A DNA stretch of 33,059 bases from an uncultured Algibacter sp. Its GTDB lineage: Bacteria; Bacteroidota; Bacteroidia; Flavobacteriales; Flavobacteriaceae. This document shows, piece by piece, positions 7,890 to 15,758 of this stretch (its first letter is position 1; each line of letters begins with the position of its first letter). The stretch is from the NCBI RefSeq assembly GCF_905480415.1, contig NZ_CAJQQI010000002.1, positions 1 to 33,059 on the forward strand, given 5' to 3'. The position numbers and the translations under genes were made by a program. A model generated the notes under the pieces. It was not told the DNA's origin, did not search any database, and saw only the letters and a list, made by a program, of their open reading frames with translations.

Positions 7890-8329
7890 GTTTAATTATT
7901 TCTAAGTTAATAATCTTAATACTAAAACATTGCTTTAATTTATATTTCGCATTAGAAATACTCGCATTTAATTCTTTAAGTTCTCCTAATTCTCATTCTC
8001 CATTTTACCAAATCCTCAATATCCATATATCATATTTATCAACCTTATATAAATTATTGAATTATGTCATTATAAATACTTAAATTAAGTAATAATACTT
8101 AGTTTTGTGTAAATTAATTACGTAATTGTACATGGTAATCATTTTTATGTACTTTTTTTGAATGGTTTTTAGAAACACTTCAACCAATTAAAGTAAAAAG
8201 TTAAATTATAGAAGATATTTTTATCAATTTTAAAATTTATAGTCCAATTTTTAGGGTATTCAGAATAATAAAAGTGGCTCTTGTTTAGTAATTATATATT
8301 GTATTATTTAGTATAAAATGTTGGTCTAA
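7890..8329 (+). promoter_or_regulatory. Intergenic region with nitrate reductase promoter and long leader
   Basis: No protein gene is seen. The promoter has the dyad AAGTA-N4-TACTT (8087-8100) overlapping the -7 element TAGTTTTG (8100-8107). Immediately upstream is a near-palindrome TACTTAAATTAAGTA (8077-8091) that shares its right half with the dyad, giving three alternating TACTTA/TAAGTA half-sites about 10 bases apart. Downstream lies a perfect 12-base palindrome AATTACGTAATT (8116-8127). The ATG is 222 bases after the -7, so the leader would be about 215 bases, unlike the short leaders of nirB and nrtA. A second, weaker start nearer the gene (around TATATTG near 8296) is possible. No riboswitch fold was recognised. 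The first 150 bases after the response regulator hold nothing identifiable. Confidence 0.6.
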
Positions 8330-11300
8330 ATGTTAAAAAACGAAGTAAAAACAACGTGTTCATATTGTGGTGTAGGTTGTGGTATTATTGTTAAAAAAGA
8401 TGCCAACAATACTGTTTTTGTTGAAGGTGATAAAGACCATCCAGTTAACAAAGGTATGCTATGTTCTAAGGGCATGAACTTGCACTATGTTGCCAATGAT
8501 ATTTCTGATAGAATTCTGTACCCTGAAATGCGTTGGAGCCGATCACATCCTAGAGAGCGTGTAAGTTGGGACGATGCTTTAGATAGAGCGGCAGGTGTTT
8601 TTAAATCAATTATAAAAAAACATGGGCCAGATAGCGTAGCATTTTATGTATCAGGCCAGAGTTTAACTGAGGAATATTACATTGCAAATAAACTAACTAA
8701 AGGATTTATTGGTACTAATAATATTGATACTAATTCACGATTATGCATGAGTTCTGCAGTTGTGGGTTATAAGAAAACCTTTGGAGAAGATAGTGTTCCT
8801 ATTTCATATGATGATATCGAGTTAGCAGATACCTTTTTAATTACAGGAGCAAATCCAGCGTGGTGCCATCCTATTTTATTTAGACGTATAGAAAAGCGTA
8901 AAGAGGAAAATCCAGATGTTCAAGTCATAGTGATTGACCCAAGAAAAACGGATTCTGCGAATTTTGCAGATATACATTTACAATTACTACCAGGAACAGA
9001 TGTTGTTCTTTATAATGCCATTGGAAGATGCCTTTATAAAAGAGGATTGATTGACGAAGACTTCATAAATAATCATACGGAAGGTTTTGAAGACTATAAA
9101 GACTTAATTTTTAAAACGTCTTTAAAACAAGCATCAAAACTATGTGGTGTACCCGAAAGAGATATTCAAAAAGCAGCTGATACAATAGGGCTTTCAAAAG
9201 GTTTTATAAGTATGTGGGCTATGGGTCTTAATCAAAGTGTGGTAGGTACCGATAAAAATGTGTCGCTTTTAAATTTATCGTTAATTACCGGTCAGGTTGG
9301 AAAACCTGGCGCAGGTCCTTTTTCTTTAACGGGGCAACCCAATGCTATGGGTGGACGCGAAGTAGGAGGTATGGCTAATTTATTGGCAGTTCATAAAGAT
9401 TTAGGTAACGAAGAACATAGAAGAGAGGTAGCGCAATTTTGGGGTGTAGATAAAATTTCGCCTAAACCAGGTTTAACGGCTACCGAAATGTTTGATGCCC
9501 TAGAAAGCGGAAAATTGAAAGCAGTTTGGATAGCTTGTACCAATCCATTGGTGAGTTTGCCTAACTTAAATCGCGTAGAAAAAGCCATGAAAAACGCTAA
9601 GTTTGTTGTGGTTCAAGAGATTTCGCATAAGTCTGATACAGTCGCTTTTGCTGATCTGGTATTACCAGCAGCAGGGTGGTTAGAAAAGGAAGGTACCATG
9701 ACGAACTCGGAACGTCGTATTTCATATTTACCAAAAGAAATTGAGCCACCAGGAGAGGCAAGACCAGATGTAGAGATATTCTGTGATTTTGCTCAACGTA
9801 TGGGGTTCAGGGGGTTTAATTTTAATTCTTCGGAAGAAATCTATGATGAATATGTTTCTATGACTAAGGGTACAAACATTGACGTGTCCTTTTTAAATTA
9901 CGACAGATTAAAAAATGAAGGCACGTTCCAATGGCCAGTACCAGAACATAGACATCCTGGAACACCAAGGCTTTTTGAAGATAAAAAGTTTTATACACCT
10001 TCTCAAAAAGCACAATTTAATTTACCAAGTACTATTGAAAACACCTCGGTTAAACCGAATGAAGATTTCCCTCTTATTTTAACTACAGGGCGTGTTCGAG
10101 ACCAATGGCATACCATGACAAAAACAGGAAAGGTGTCCAGATTAAAAACTCATTATCCAACACCTGTTTTAGAAATCCACCCTGTTGATGCTTTTTTGAA
10201 CAAGGTTAAAGACAACGATATCACCGAAATTAATAGTGAAAACGGTGTGGTTAGAGTTCGTGCTAAAATTACTGATACTATAAAAAAAGGGGTTGTGTTT
10301 TTGCCAATGCATTGGGGTAAACAATTACAGAGTGATTTGAATAGAGCCAATAATTTAACCAATACACTTGTTGACCCAATTTCAAAAGAACCCGATTTGA
10401 AATTTACACGAGTTTCAGTTTTAAAATATAAAAAACCAGTTGAAAAGATTATTATAGCTGGTGCTGGTGCTGCCTCGTTCAGATTTGTTCAGAATTATCG
10501 TGAACATAATGAAGTAGACGAAATCCATGTGTTTTCAAAAGAGCCAAACTTATTCTATAATAGGGTATTGTTGCCTGAGTACGTAACGGAAGAATTAACT
10601 TGGGAACAACTTCTTAAAATTAAAGAAAAAGAGCTGAATAAGCTCAATGTTACTGTTCATCCAGAAACATACATTTCAAAAATAGATAAGAAAAATAAAG
10701 TTGTTACGGATAGTCATAACGAGAAACATACGTTTGATAAATTGATTTTAGCCACAGGAAGTCGTGCTTTTATTCCTAGAGATGTTCAAATAGATTTGCC
10801 TGGACGATTTACCATGCGTAATAAAAGTGATGCCGATAGTTTTAAAAGGTATCTTGATGCTACAGGTCTGCCGCCAGAGGAGCAACATATAGCTATTGTT
10901 GGGGGCGGATTACTCGGTTTGGAGTTGGCAGCCGCTATGAAGCACAAAAATGCTAAAATCACTATCATTCAACGAGCCTCTAGATTAATGGAACGTCAGT
11001 TAGACAAGGTATCAAGTAAATTGTTGGCTTTAGATGTCCAAGAACGGGGAATTCAAATTTATTTTGATAATGAAGTAAGTACAGTGTTTGATGATGATGA
11101 TACAGGTGAAATAAATATCACTTTAAAAAGTGGAAAAATGATTACAGCTAATGCCATCGTTTATGCCATTGGCACTATGCCAAATATTGAAATCGCGAGA
11201 GAAAACGGTATTTCGTGTAGTCGAGGTGTTAAGGTAAATCAACATTTACAATCCTCTCATCCAGATATTTTTGCCATTGGTGAAATAGCAGAATATAACA

Positions 11301-11851
11301 ATCAGTTATTCGGAATTACGTCTGCTGCAGAAGAGCAAGCGACTATTTTAGCAAATTTTATTGCTGGCGATATTAGTTGTGCATATAATGGTTCAGTGTT
11401 AATGAATATATTAAAATTCAATGACTTAAGCCTTTGTAGCATTGGTGATATCAATGTCCCTGAGGATGACGATAGTTATGAGGAAATTATTTTTACTGAC
11501 ATAAAAAAACGGTATTACAAAAAGTGTATTGTAAAAGATGATTTATTAGTAGGAGCAGTTTTAATGGGTGATAAAAATGAATTTGCCGAATTTAAAACGA
11601 TGATTGAAAGTAAAATTGAAATGGCTGATAAGCGTGATACTTTACTTCGAGGATCATCGAATGATGTTCCTGTATTAGGAAAATTGGTATGTTCATGCAG
11701 TCAAGTTGGAGAAGGCAATATTCAAGAGGCCATTGCACAAGGATGTACTGATTTTACTAAACTTTGTAATAAAACAGGAGCAGGTTTGGGCTGTGGAAGT
11801 TGTAAAACTGAAGTTAGAGAAATACTTTATAATTCTAAAGTTTTAGCGTAA
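8330..11851 (+). CDS. nasA: Assimilatory nitrate reductase fused to NirB-like diaphorase and BFD [2Fe-2S] tail
   Basis: Reduces nitrate to nitrite in the cytoplasm. Residues 1-690 are the molybdenum bis-MGD catalytic part: a [4Fe-4S] site C10-x2-C13-x3-C17 and C45, the Mo ligand C139 in NSRLCMSSAV, GQPNAMGGREVGG near 335, and the C-terminal MGD-binding domain with LTTGRVRDQWHTMT near 585. Residues from about 704 to 1090 are a separate FAD/NAD(P)H oxidoreductase like the N-terminus of NirB (IIIAGAGAAS near 706 and IVGGGLLGLELA near 855). Residues about 1118-1165 are a BFD-like [2Fe-2S] domain (CSCSQ, then GCGSCKTEV). Typical NasA is 700-870 residues; at 1173 residues this protein carries its own electron input, so it may need no separate NasB. 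No Tat signal is seen, consistent with a cytoplasmic enzyme. It overlaps the next gene by one base. Confidence 0.95.
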   Translation: MLKNEVKTTCSYCGVGCGIIVKKDANNTVFVEGDKDHPVNKGMLCSKGMNLHYVANDISDRILYPEMRWSRSHPRERVSWDDALDRAAGVFKSIIKKHGPDSVAFYVSGQSLTEEYYIANKLTKGFIGTNNIDTNSRLCMSSAVVGYKKTFGEDSVPISYDDIELADTFLITGANPAWCHPILFRRIEKRKEENPDVQVIVIDPRKTDSANFADIHLQLLPGTDVVLYNAIGRCLYKRGLIDEDFINNHTEGFEDYKDLIFKTSLKQASKLCGVPERDIQKAADTIGLSKGFISMWAMGLNQSVVGTDKNVSLLNLSLITGQVGKPGAGPFSLTGQPNAMGGREVGGMANLLAVHKDLGNEEHRREVAQFWGVDKISPKPGLTATEMFDALESGKLKAVWIACTNPLVSLPNLNRVEKAMKNAKFVVVQEISHKSDTVAFADLVLPAAGWLEKEGTMTNSERRISYLPKEIEPPGEARPDVEIFCDFAQRMGFRGFNFNSSEEIYDEYVSMTKGTNIDVSFLNYDRLKNEGTFQWPVPEHRHPGTPRLFEDKKFYTPSQKAQFNLPSTIENTSVKPNEDFPLILTTGRVRDQWHTMTKTGKVSRLKTHYPTPVLEIHPVDAFLNKVKDNDITEINSENGVVRVRAKITDTIKKGVVFLPMHWGKQLQSDLNRANNLTNTLVDPISKEPDLKFTRVSVLKYKKPVEKIIIAGAGAASFRFVQNYREHNEVDEIHVFSKEPNLFYNRVLLPEYVTEELTWEQLLKIKEKELNKLNVTVHPETYISKIDKKNKVVTDSHNEKHTFDKLILATGSRAFIPRDVQIDLPGRFTMRNKSDADSFKRYLDATGLPPEEQHIAIVGGGLLGLELAAAMKHKNAKITIIQRASRLMERQLDKVSSKLLALDVQERGIQIYFDNEVSTVFDDDDTGEINITLKSGKMITANAIVYAIGTMPNIEIARENGISCSRGVKVNQHLQSSHPDIFAIGEIAEYNNQLFGITSAAEEQATILANFIAGDISCAYNGSVLMNILKFNDLSLCSIGDINVPEDDDSYEEIIFTDIKKRYYKKCIVKDDLLVGAVLMGDKNEFAEFKTMIESKIEMADKRDTLLRGSSNDVPVLGKLVCSCSQVGEGNIQEAIAQGCTDFTKLCNKTGAGLGCGSCKTEVREILYNSKVLA

Positions 11852-13284
11852 TGATAGAGCCATATAGATTAATGATTAACGGTGGTGTTTTATCACCAGG
11901 AGAATTAAAATACATTTGTGAAGCTGCAGAGTATTTGGGGTTGGATGCCATATCTTTTGGCTCTCGTCAAGATATTATTTTTCCTGAAGAAATTGATGAA
12001 ACTAAGTTTAGTCAGTTTGATAAAATCCAATTTGTAAAACCAAAACAAGATGGGATTGAAAACATAGCGTCTTCTTATGTTTCTGCAGATATATTACCGA
12101 GTACTTCATGGCTTACTAGCGATCGTTATTTATATGTTTTAGAGCAGTTTAAGCATAATCCTAAGTTGCGTATAAATGTTATAGATCCCAAACAGCGCTT
12201 GGTTCCATTATTTACAGGAAATGTTAATTTTATAGCGTCAAAGCATGAAGATTATTGGTATTTATATCTTAGACTTCCAGGTTGGAAAAAAACAAAAATG
12301 TATCCGGCACTCATCTATAGTTGGGACATGGATAAGGTTGAGTTGGCTATAGAAAACATTTTAATTGAAGAACCAGAAACAATCGAAATGGTTTTTGATT
12401 TAGTAAATGATGCCATAGAAACAAATAACAGAACGGTAGACAAATCTTTGGATGTTCCTTTTTATCCGTTTCCGTATTACGAGGGTATGAACAGAATTGG
12501 TACAGATAGATATTGGCTAGGTTTATATTGGAGAAATAATAGATACGATATCCCATTTTTAAAGGCTATGTGCGATTTGTGCTCAGAAAATAAAATTGGT
12601 AAAATTTCAATCACACCGTGGAAATCTTTTATTGTAAAAGGAATTCCATTGCATTCAAAATTAACTTGGGAAAAATTCTTAGGTAAATATGGCATTAATG
12701 TACGCCATTCTATGTTGGAAATGAATTGGCATTTACCTGTAAACGATAAGGACGCTTTGAGCCTAAAAAAATATTTGGTCACTAATTTTGACCAGAATGA
12801 TATTAGTACCTACGGATTAACCTTTGGTATTACCAATCATAATAGCGATACTTACAATTTCACATCCATTGTCATAGAAAAGAATAAAATTCCAGAAGCA
12901 CTTGGTAACTTTAAAATAAGAGATACTTATAATTTGCTTTATGCTAAAAACTTCGATCCAAATACACGCCAATATATTATGCATGTACAAGATGTAGATA
13001 TGGTTGAATTGCCCGGTCTATTAATGGAATTAAGCCAATTATATTTTGAAGAATTAGGTACGGAGCGAGAAGACGAAAAAGTTGAAATCACTACAAAAAA
13101 ATTGACAACAGAAGAAGTGTATCAATGTTCAGATTGCTTAACTATCTACAATGAAATATATGGTGATATCACCCAAAACATAGAATCAAATACATCTTTT
13201 GAAAGCCTTTCTGAGACTTACGAATGTTCGCTTTGTGAGGCACCTAAAAGTAGTTTTGAAAAGAAAGTTTTATTAAAATTATGA
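11851..13284 (+). CDS. NirA-like ferredoxin-half-domain protein with C-terminal rubredoxin domain
   Basis: A 477-residue protein translationally coupled to the nitrate reductase gene (stop and start share one A). The N-terminus (MINGGVLSPGELKYI, GSRQDIIFP) and the later segment KISITPWKSFIVKG resemble the nitrite/sulfite reductase ferredoxin-like half domains; a second such half starts near 290. The siroheme/[4Fe-4S] cysteine pattern (C-x5-C then C-x3-C) is absent; the only CxxC in the central part is CDLC. The C-terminus has two CxxC knuckles, C426/C429 and C459/C462, 29 residues apart, as in rubredoxins. The likely role is an electron-transfer or assembly partner of the nitrate reductase rather than a nitrite reductase. 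This is inferred; catalytic function is not established. Confidence 0.75.
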   Translation: MIEPYRLMINGGVLSPGELKYICEAAEYLGLDAISFGSRQDIIFPEEIDETKFSQFDKIQFVKPKQDGIENIASSYVSADILPSTSWLTSDRYLYVLEQFKHNPKLRINVIDPKQRLVPLFTGNVNFIASKHEDYWYLYLRLPGWKKTKMYPALIYSWDMDKVELAIENILIEEPETIEMVFDLVNDAIETNNRTVDKSLDVPFYPFPYYEGMNRIGTDRYWLGLYWRNNRYDIPFLKAMCDLCSENKIGKISITPWKSFIVKGIPLHSKLTWEKFLGKYGINVRHSMLEMNWHLPVNDKDALSLKKYLVTNFDQNDISTYGLTFGITNHNSDTYNFTSIVIEKNKIPEALGNFKIRDTYNLLYAKNFDPNTRQYIMHVQDVDMVELPGLLMELSQLYFEELGTEREDEKVEITTKKLTTEEVYQCSDCLTIYNEIYGDITQNIESNTSFESLSETYECSLCEAPKSSFEKKVLLKL

Positions 13285-13306
13285 TTTTTCATATTTATTT
13301 CAAAAT

Positions 13307-13323
13307 AGTTAATTGTTTTAACT
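13307..13323. promoter_or_regulatory. Inverted repeat upstream of FNR-like regulator gene
   Basis: Arms AGTTAA (13307-13312) and TTAACT (13318-13323) are separated by TTGTT and end 14 bases before the regulator start. It lacks a T-run typical of a terminator and has a spacing compatible with a dimeric regulator, perhaps autoregulation by the Crp/Fnr protein. It differs from the TACTT dyad of the four nitrate promoters. Confidence 0.35.
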
Positions 13324-13337
13324 TTAAGATGTAAAAT

Positions 13338-14096
13338 TTGACAACAGAAAATAAAAATATAGATACTGAAATAGAGAGCAAGTTTACTGCTAATCCAACT
13401 TCTTGTGGCATATGCGAGAATAAAAACTGTCTGATTAATAGAAACTTAAGTAATTTTAAAGATTCACAGTTCATTAATAATAAAAATAATATTAAATGTA
13501 AAAAAGGGCAGCAATTTATAATTGAAGGAGCACCCGTTAATGGCCTGTTTTTTATTTTGAAAGGAACAGTTAAAGTCTTTAGAACAGGTATTAATGGACG
13601 TGAACAAATTGTTCGATTTGCAAAGGAAGGTGAAATTATTGGGCATCGTGGTTTTGGTACTGAGGAGTATTACTCTATTGGAGCAATTGCGTTACAAGAT
13701 TCTGTTTTATGCTATTTTTCCAAAGAGAACTTGCAGGAAACGCTATTCGAGAATCCAAAGTTTACATATGATATGATGTTGTTTTATGCCAATGAGTTAA
13801 ACGGAAGTGAGAATAAAGTTAAATCGATTTCTCAAATGACTGTTCGAGAGCGTGTGGTAGACTCCTTATTATATATTCACAGAAAGTTTGGTGTTTTAAA
13901 TAGTTACATTAATTTGCCTTTAAGTAGAAAAGAGTATGCTGATTATGCAGGTACTACAGAAGAGCAAGTTATTAGGATCTTTTCAAGTTTAAAGAAAGAA
14001 GGATTAATTTCTGTAAGAGGAAAAAAAATATGTATTACTGATGTTCAATTACTCAAAAATGAAATCAGTGAACATAATTACTTTTTAGACGCCTAA
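13338..14096 (+). CDS. Crp/Fnr-family transcriptional regulator with FNR-like cysteines
   Basis: A 252-residue regulator. The cyclic-nucleotide-type beta-barrel spans about 53-150 (KGQQFIIEGAPVNGLFFILKG near 57-77), followed by a long dimerisation helix and a Crp-type winged helix-turn-helix (SRKEYADYAGTTEEQVIRIF, near 195-215). The N-terminus carries C23-x2-C26-x4-C31, and C54 follows; this resembles the cysteine cluster of FNR (C-x2-C-x5-C plus one distal Cys), so an oxygen- or NO-sensitive [4Fe-4S] is possible. The start must be TTG 13338: the frame has TAA six bases upstream and no ATG before the cysteine motif. It stands 53 bases after the rubredoxin-protein gene and is a candidate controller of this locus. 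It could instead be an NtcA-like nitrogen regulator by role. Confidence 0.85.
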   Translation: MTTENKNIDTEIESKFTANPTSCGICENKNCLINRNLSNFKDSQFINNKNNIKCKKGQQFIIEGAPVNGLFFILKGTVKVFRTGINGREQIVRFAKEGEIIGHRGFGTEEYYSIGAIALQDSVLCYFSKENLQETLFENPKFTYDMMLFYANELNGSENKVKSISQMTVRERVVDSLLYIHRKFGVLNSYINLPLSRKEYADYAGTTEEQVIRIFSSLKKEGLISVRGKKICITDVQLLKNEISEHNYFLDA

Positions 14097-14137
14097 TTAC
14101 ATTCCATAATATTTTTTCAAACCATTTTCAGATTACA

Positions 14138-14162
14138 TATACTTAATTTTAATCTAAGTATA
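14138..14162. repeat. Inverted repeat TATACTTA / TAAGTATA
   Basis: Perfect 8-base arms (14138-14145 and 14155-14162) with a 9-base spacer lie between the regulator stop and the terminator at 14198. The arms contain the half-site TACTTA in converging orientation, the arrangement NarL dimers use, although NarL spacing is normally 2 bases. It may be an operator, a weak hairpin or chance in AT-rich DNA. Confidence 0.35.
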
Positions 14163-14197
14163 TATGTAAAGCTCTGTATATAAATACTATACTTATG

Positions 14198-14221
14198 AAA
14201 CCTGTGTTTTGGCAGGTTTTA
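14198..14221 (+). terminator. Intrinsic terminator after regulator gene
   Basis: Stem AAACCTG (14198-14204) / CAGGTTT (14213-14219), eight-base loop, then only a short run of T. It sits about 100 bases after the Crp/Fnr gene stop and 75 bases before the nrtA promoter dyad, so it separates the reductase operon from the transporter operon. Confidence 0.65.
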
Positions 14222-14297
14222 TTATGTTTAAAAAGAGGTTTGTATATGGTGATAATCATGAAATAGATTGTATTCTACTTATATATTTGCCATGAAT

Positions 14298-14318
14298 AAG
14301 TATTAATACTTAGTTTAA
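14298..14318 (+). promoter_or_regulatory. nrtA promoter with perfect nitrate-regulon palindrome
   Basis: AAGTATTAATACTT (14298-14311) is a perfect 14-base palindrome and the cleanest form of the dyad AMGTA-N4-TACTT. It overlaps by one base a -7-like element TAGTTTAA (14311-14318; six of eight match TAnnTTTG positions including the two free ones). The nrtA ATG follows 18 bases later, so the leader is very short, as for nirB. Confidence 0.65.
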
Positions 14319-14336
14319 TTTAAAATCATTAAAAAA

Positions 14337-15731
14337 ATGAAATCTCTACTAAAAAGAACAACTTGGATTTTACCAGTAGCAGTGTTACTATTCGCTTGCG
14401 GAGGTAAAGAGAAAAAAAATACGTTAGCTGAAAACGTAACTACAGAAACATCAAAAACAAAAACTTTAGATATTGAAAAACCACAATTAACTTTTGGTTT
14501 TATCAAATTAACAGATATGGCACCTTTGGCCATTGCAAAGGAAAAAGGATTCTTTGAAGATGAAGGATTATTTGTTTCCGTTGAAGCACAATCAAATTGG
14601 AAAAACGTATTGGATCGTGTTATTGATGGTCAGTTAGATGGCTCGCACATGTTAGCTGGTCAACCAATTGCTGCGGGAGCTGGTTTTGGTCGTCAAGCGG
14701 AATTAGTAACACCATTTTCTATGGATTTAAATGGTAATGGTATTACAGTATCTAATGATGTTTGGTCTAAAATGAAACCAAATGTGCCTAAAGATGCAGA
14801 CGGAAAGCCTGTTCATCCTATTAAAGCAGAAGCTTTAAAGCCAGTGATTACAGAATATAAAAACTCTGGAAAGGCTTTTAAAATGGGAATGGTATTCCCA
14901 GTTTCTACACATAATTATGAAATTAGATATTGGTTAGCAGCAGCTGGAATTCACCCAGGAATGTATACTGCAGATAATGTTCAAGGGCAAATTGATGCTG
15001 AAGTTTTACTATCAGTAACACCTCCGCCACAAATGCCAGCAACTCTTGAAGCAGGAACAATTTTCGGATACTGTGTTGGAGAACCTTGGAATCAGCAAGC
15101 TGTTTTTAAAGGTATTGGTGTCCCAGTGGTAACAAATTATGATATCTGGAAAAACAACCCGGAAAAAGTGTTTGTAATGACAAAGAAATTTGTTGAAGAA
15201 TATCCAAATACGGCCGTGGCCATTACTAAAGCTTTAATTAGAGCTGGTAAATGGTTAGACGAGCCAGGGAATAGACCTGAAGCTGTAAAAATATTATCAA
15301 TGTCTCAATATGTTGGAGCACCAGAGGCGGTATTAGCAAACTCTATGACTGGTACTTTTGAATTTGAAAAAGGAGATAAGCGTGATATGCCTGATTTTAA
15401 CGTATTCTACAAGTACAATGCAACATATCCTTTTTTCTCTGATGGTATTTGGTTCTTAACTCAAATGAGAAGATGGGGACAAATTCCTGATGCTAAGCCA
15501 GCAGATTGGTATGCCAACACCATTAAAGATATTTACAGACCTGATATCTGGACTAAAGCAGCTAAACTTTTAGTAGAAGAAGGAAATATTCCAGAAGGTG
15601 ATATTCCGACAACCGATGGTTTCAAACCAGCAACTGCTGATTTTATAGATGGTACATCTTACGATGCTAAAGATCCAATTTCATACATAAATAGTTTTAA
15701 AATTGGTAACAAGGATAAAGCTATACAATAA
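14337..15731 (+). CDS. nrtA: Nitrate ABC transporter substrate-binding lipoprotein (NrtA/CmpA family)
   Basis: The 464-residue protein begins with a lipoprotein signal (LLFAC, lipidated Cys 21) and then has the NrtA/CmpA/SsuA-type binding fold: [26 protein letters not shown] near 53-78, [12 protein letters not shown] near 101-112, the [23 protein letters not shown] region near 180-200, and [11 protein letters not shown] near 245. These are the conserved segments of nitrate- and bicarbonate-binding members, and nitrate is the likely ligand given the adjacent reductases. At 464 residues it is close to cyanobacterial NrtA. It delivers substrate in the periplasm to the permease encoded 27 bases downstream. 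Confidence 0.9.
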   Translation: MKSLLKRTTWILPVAVLLFACGGKEKKNTLAENVTTETSKTKTLDIEKPQLTFGFIKLTDMAPLAIAKEKGFFEDEGLFVSVEAQSNWKNVLDRVIDGQLDGSHMLAGQPIAAGAGFGRQAELVTPFSMDLNGNGITVSNDVWSKMKPNVPKDADGKPVHPIKAEALKPVITEYKNSGKAFKMGMVFPVSTHNYEIRYWLAAAGIHPGMYTADNVQGQIDAEVLLSVTPPPQMPATLEAGTIFGYCVGEPWNQQAVFKGIGVPVVTNYDIWKNNPEKVFVMTKKFVEEYPNTAVAITKALIRAGKWLDEPGNRPEAVKILSMSQYVGAPEAVLANSMTGTFEFEKGDKRDMPDFNVFYKYNATYPFFSDGIWFLTQMRRWGQIPDAKPADWYANTIKDIYRPDIWTKAAKLLVEEGNIPEGDIPTTDGFKPATADFIDGTSYDAKDPISYINSFKIGNKDKAIQ

Positions 15732-15758
15732 TTAGTAAAGTAAATTAATAAAGGAGCG

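Noticed and set aside
12477-12782. A 101-codon minus-strand open frame inside the rubredoxin-protein gene
   Set aside because: No family features, and overlaps a coding sequence supported by domain matches.
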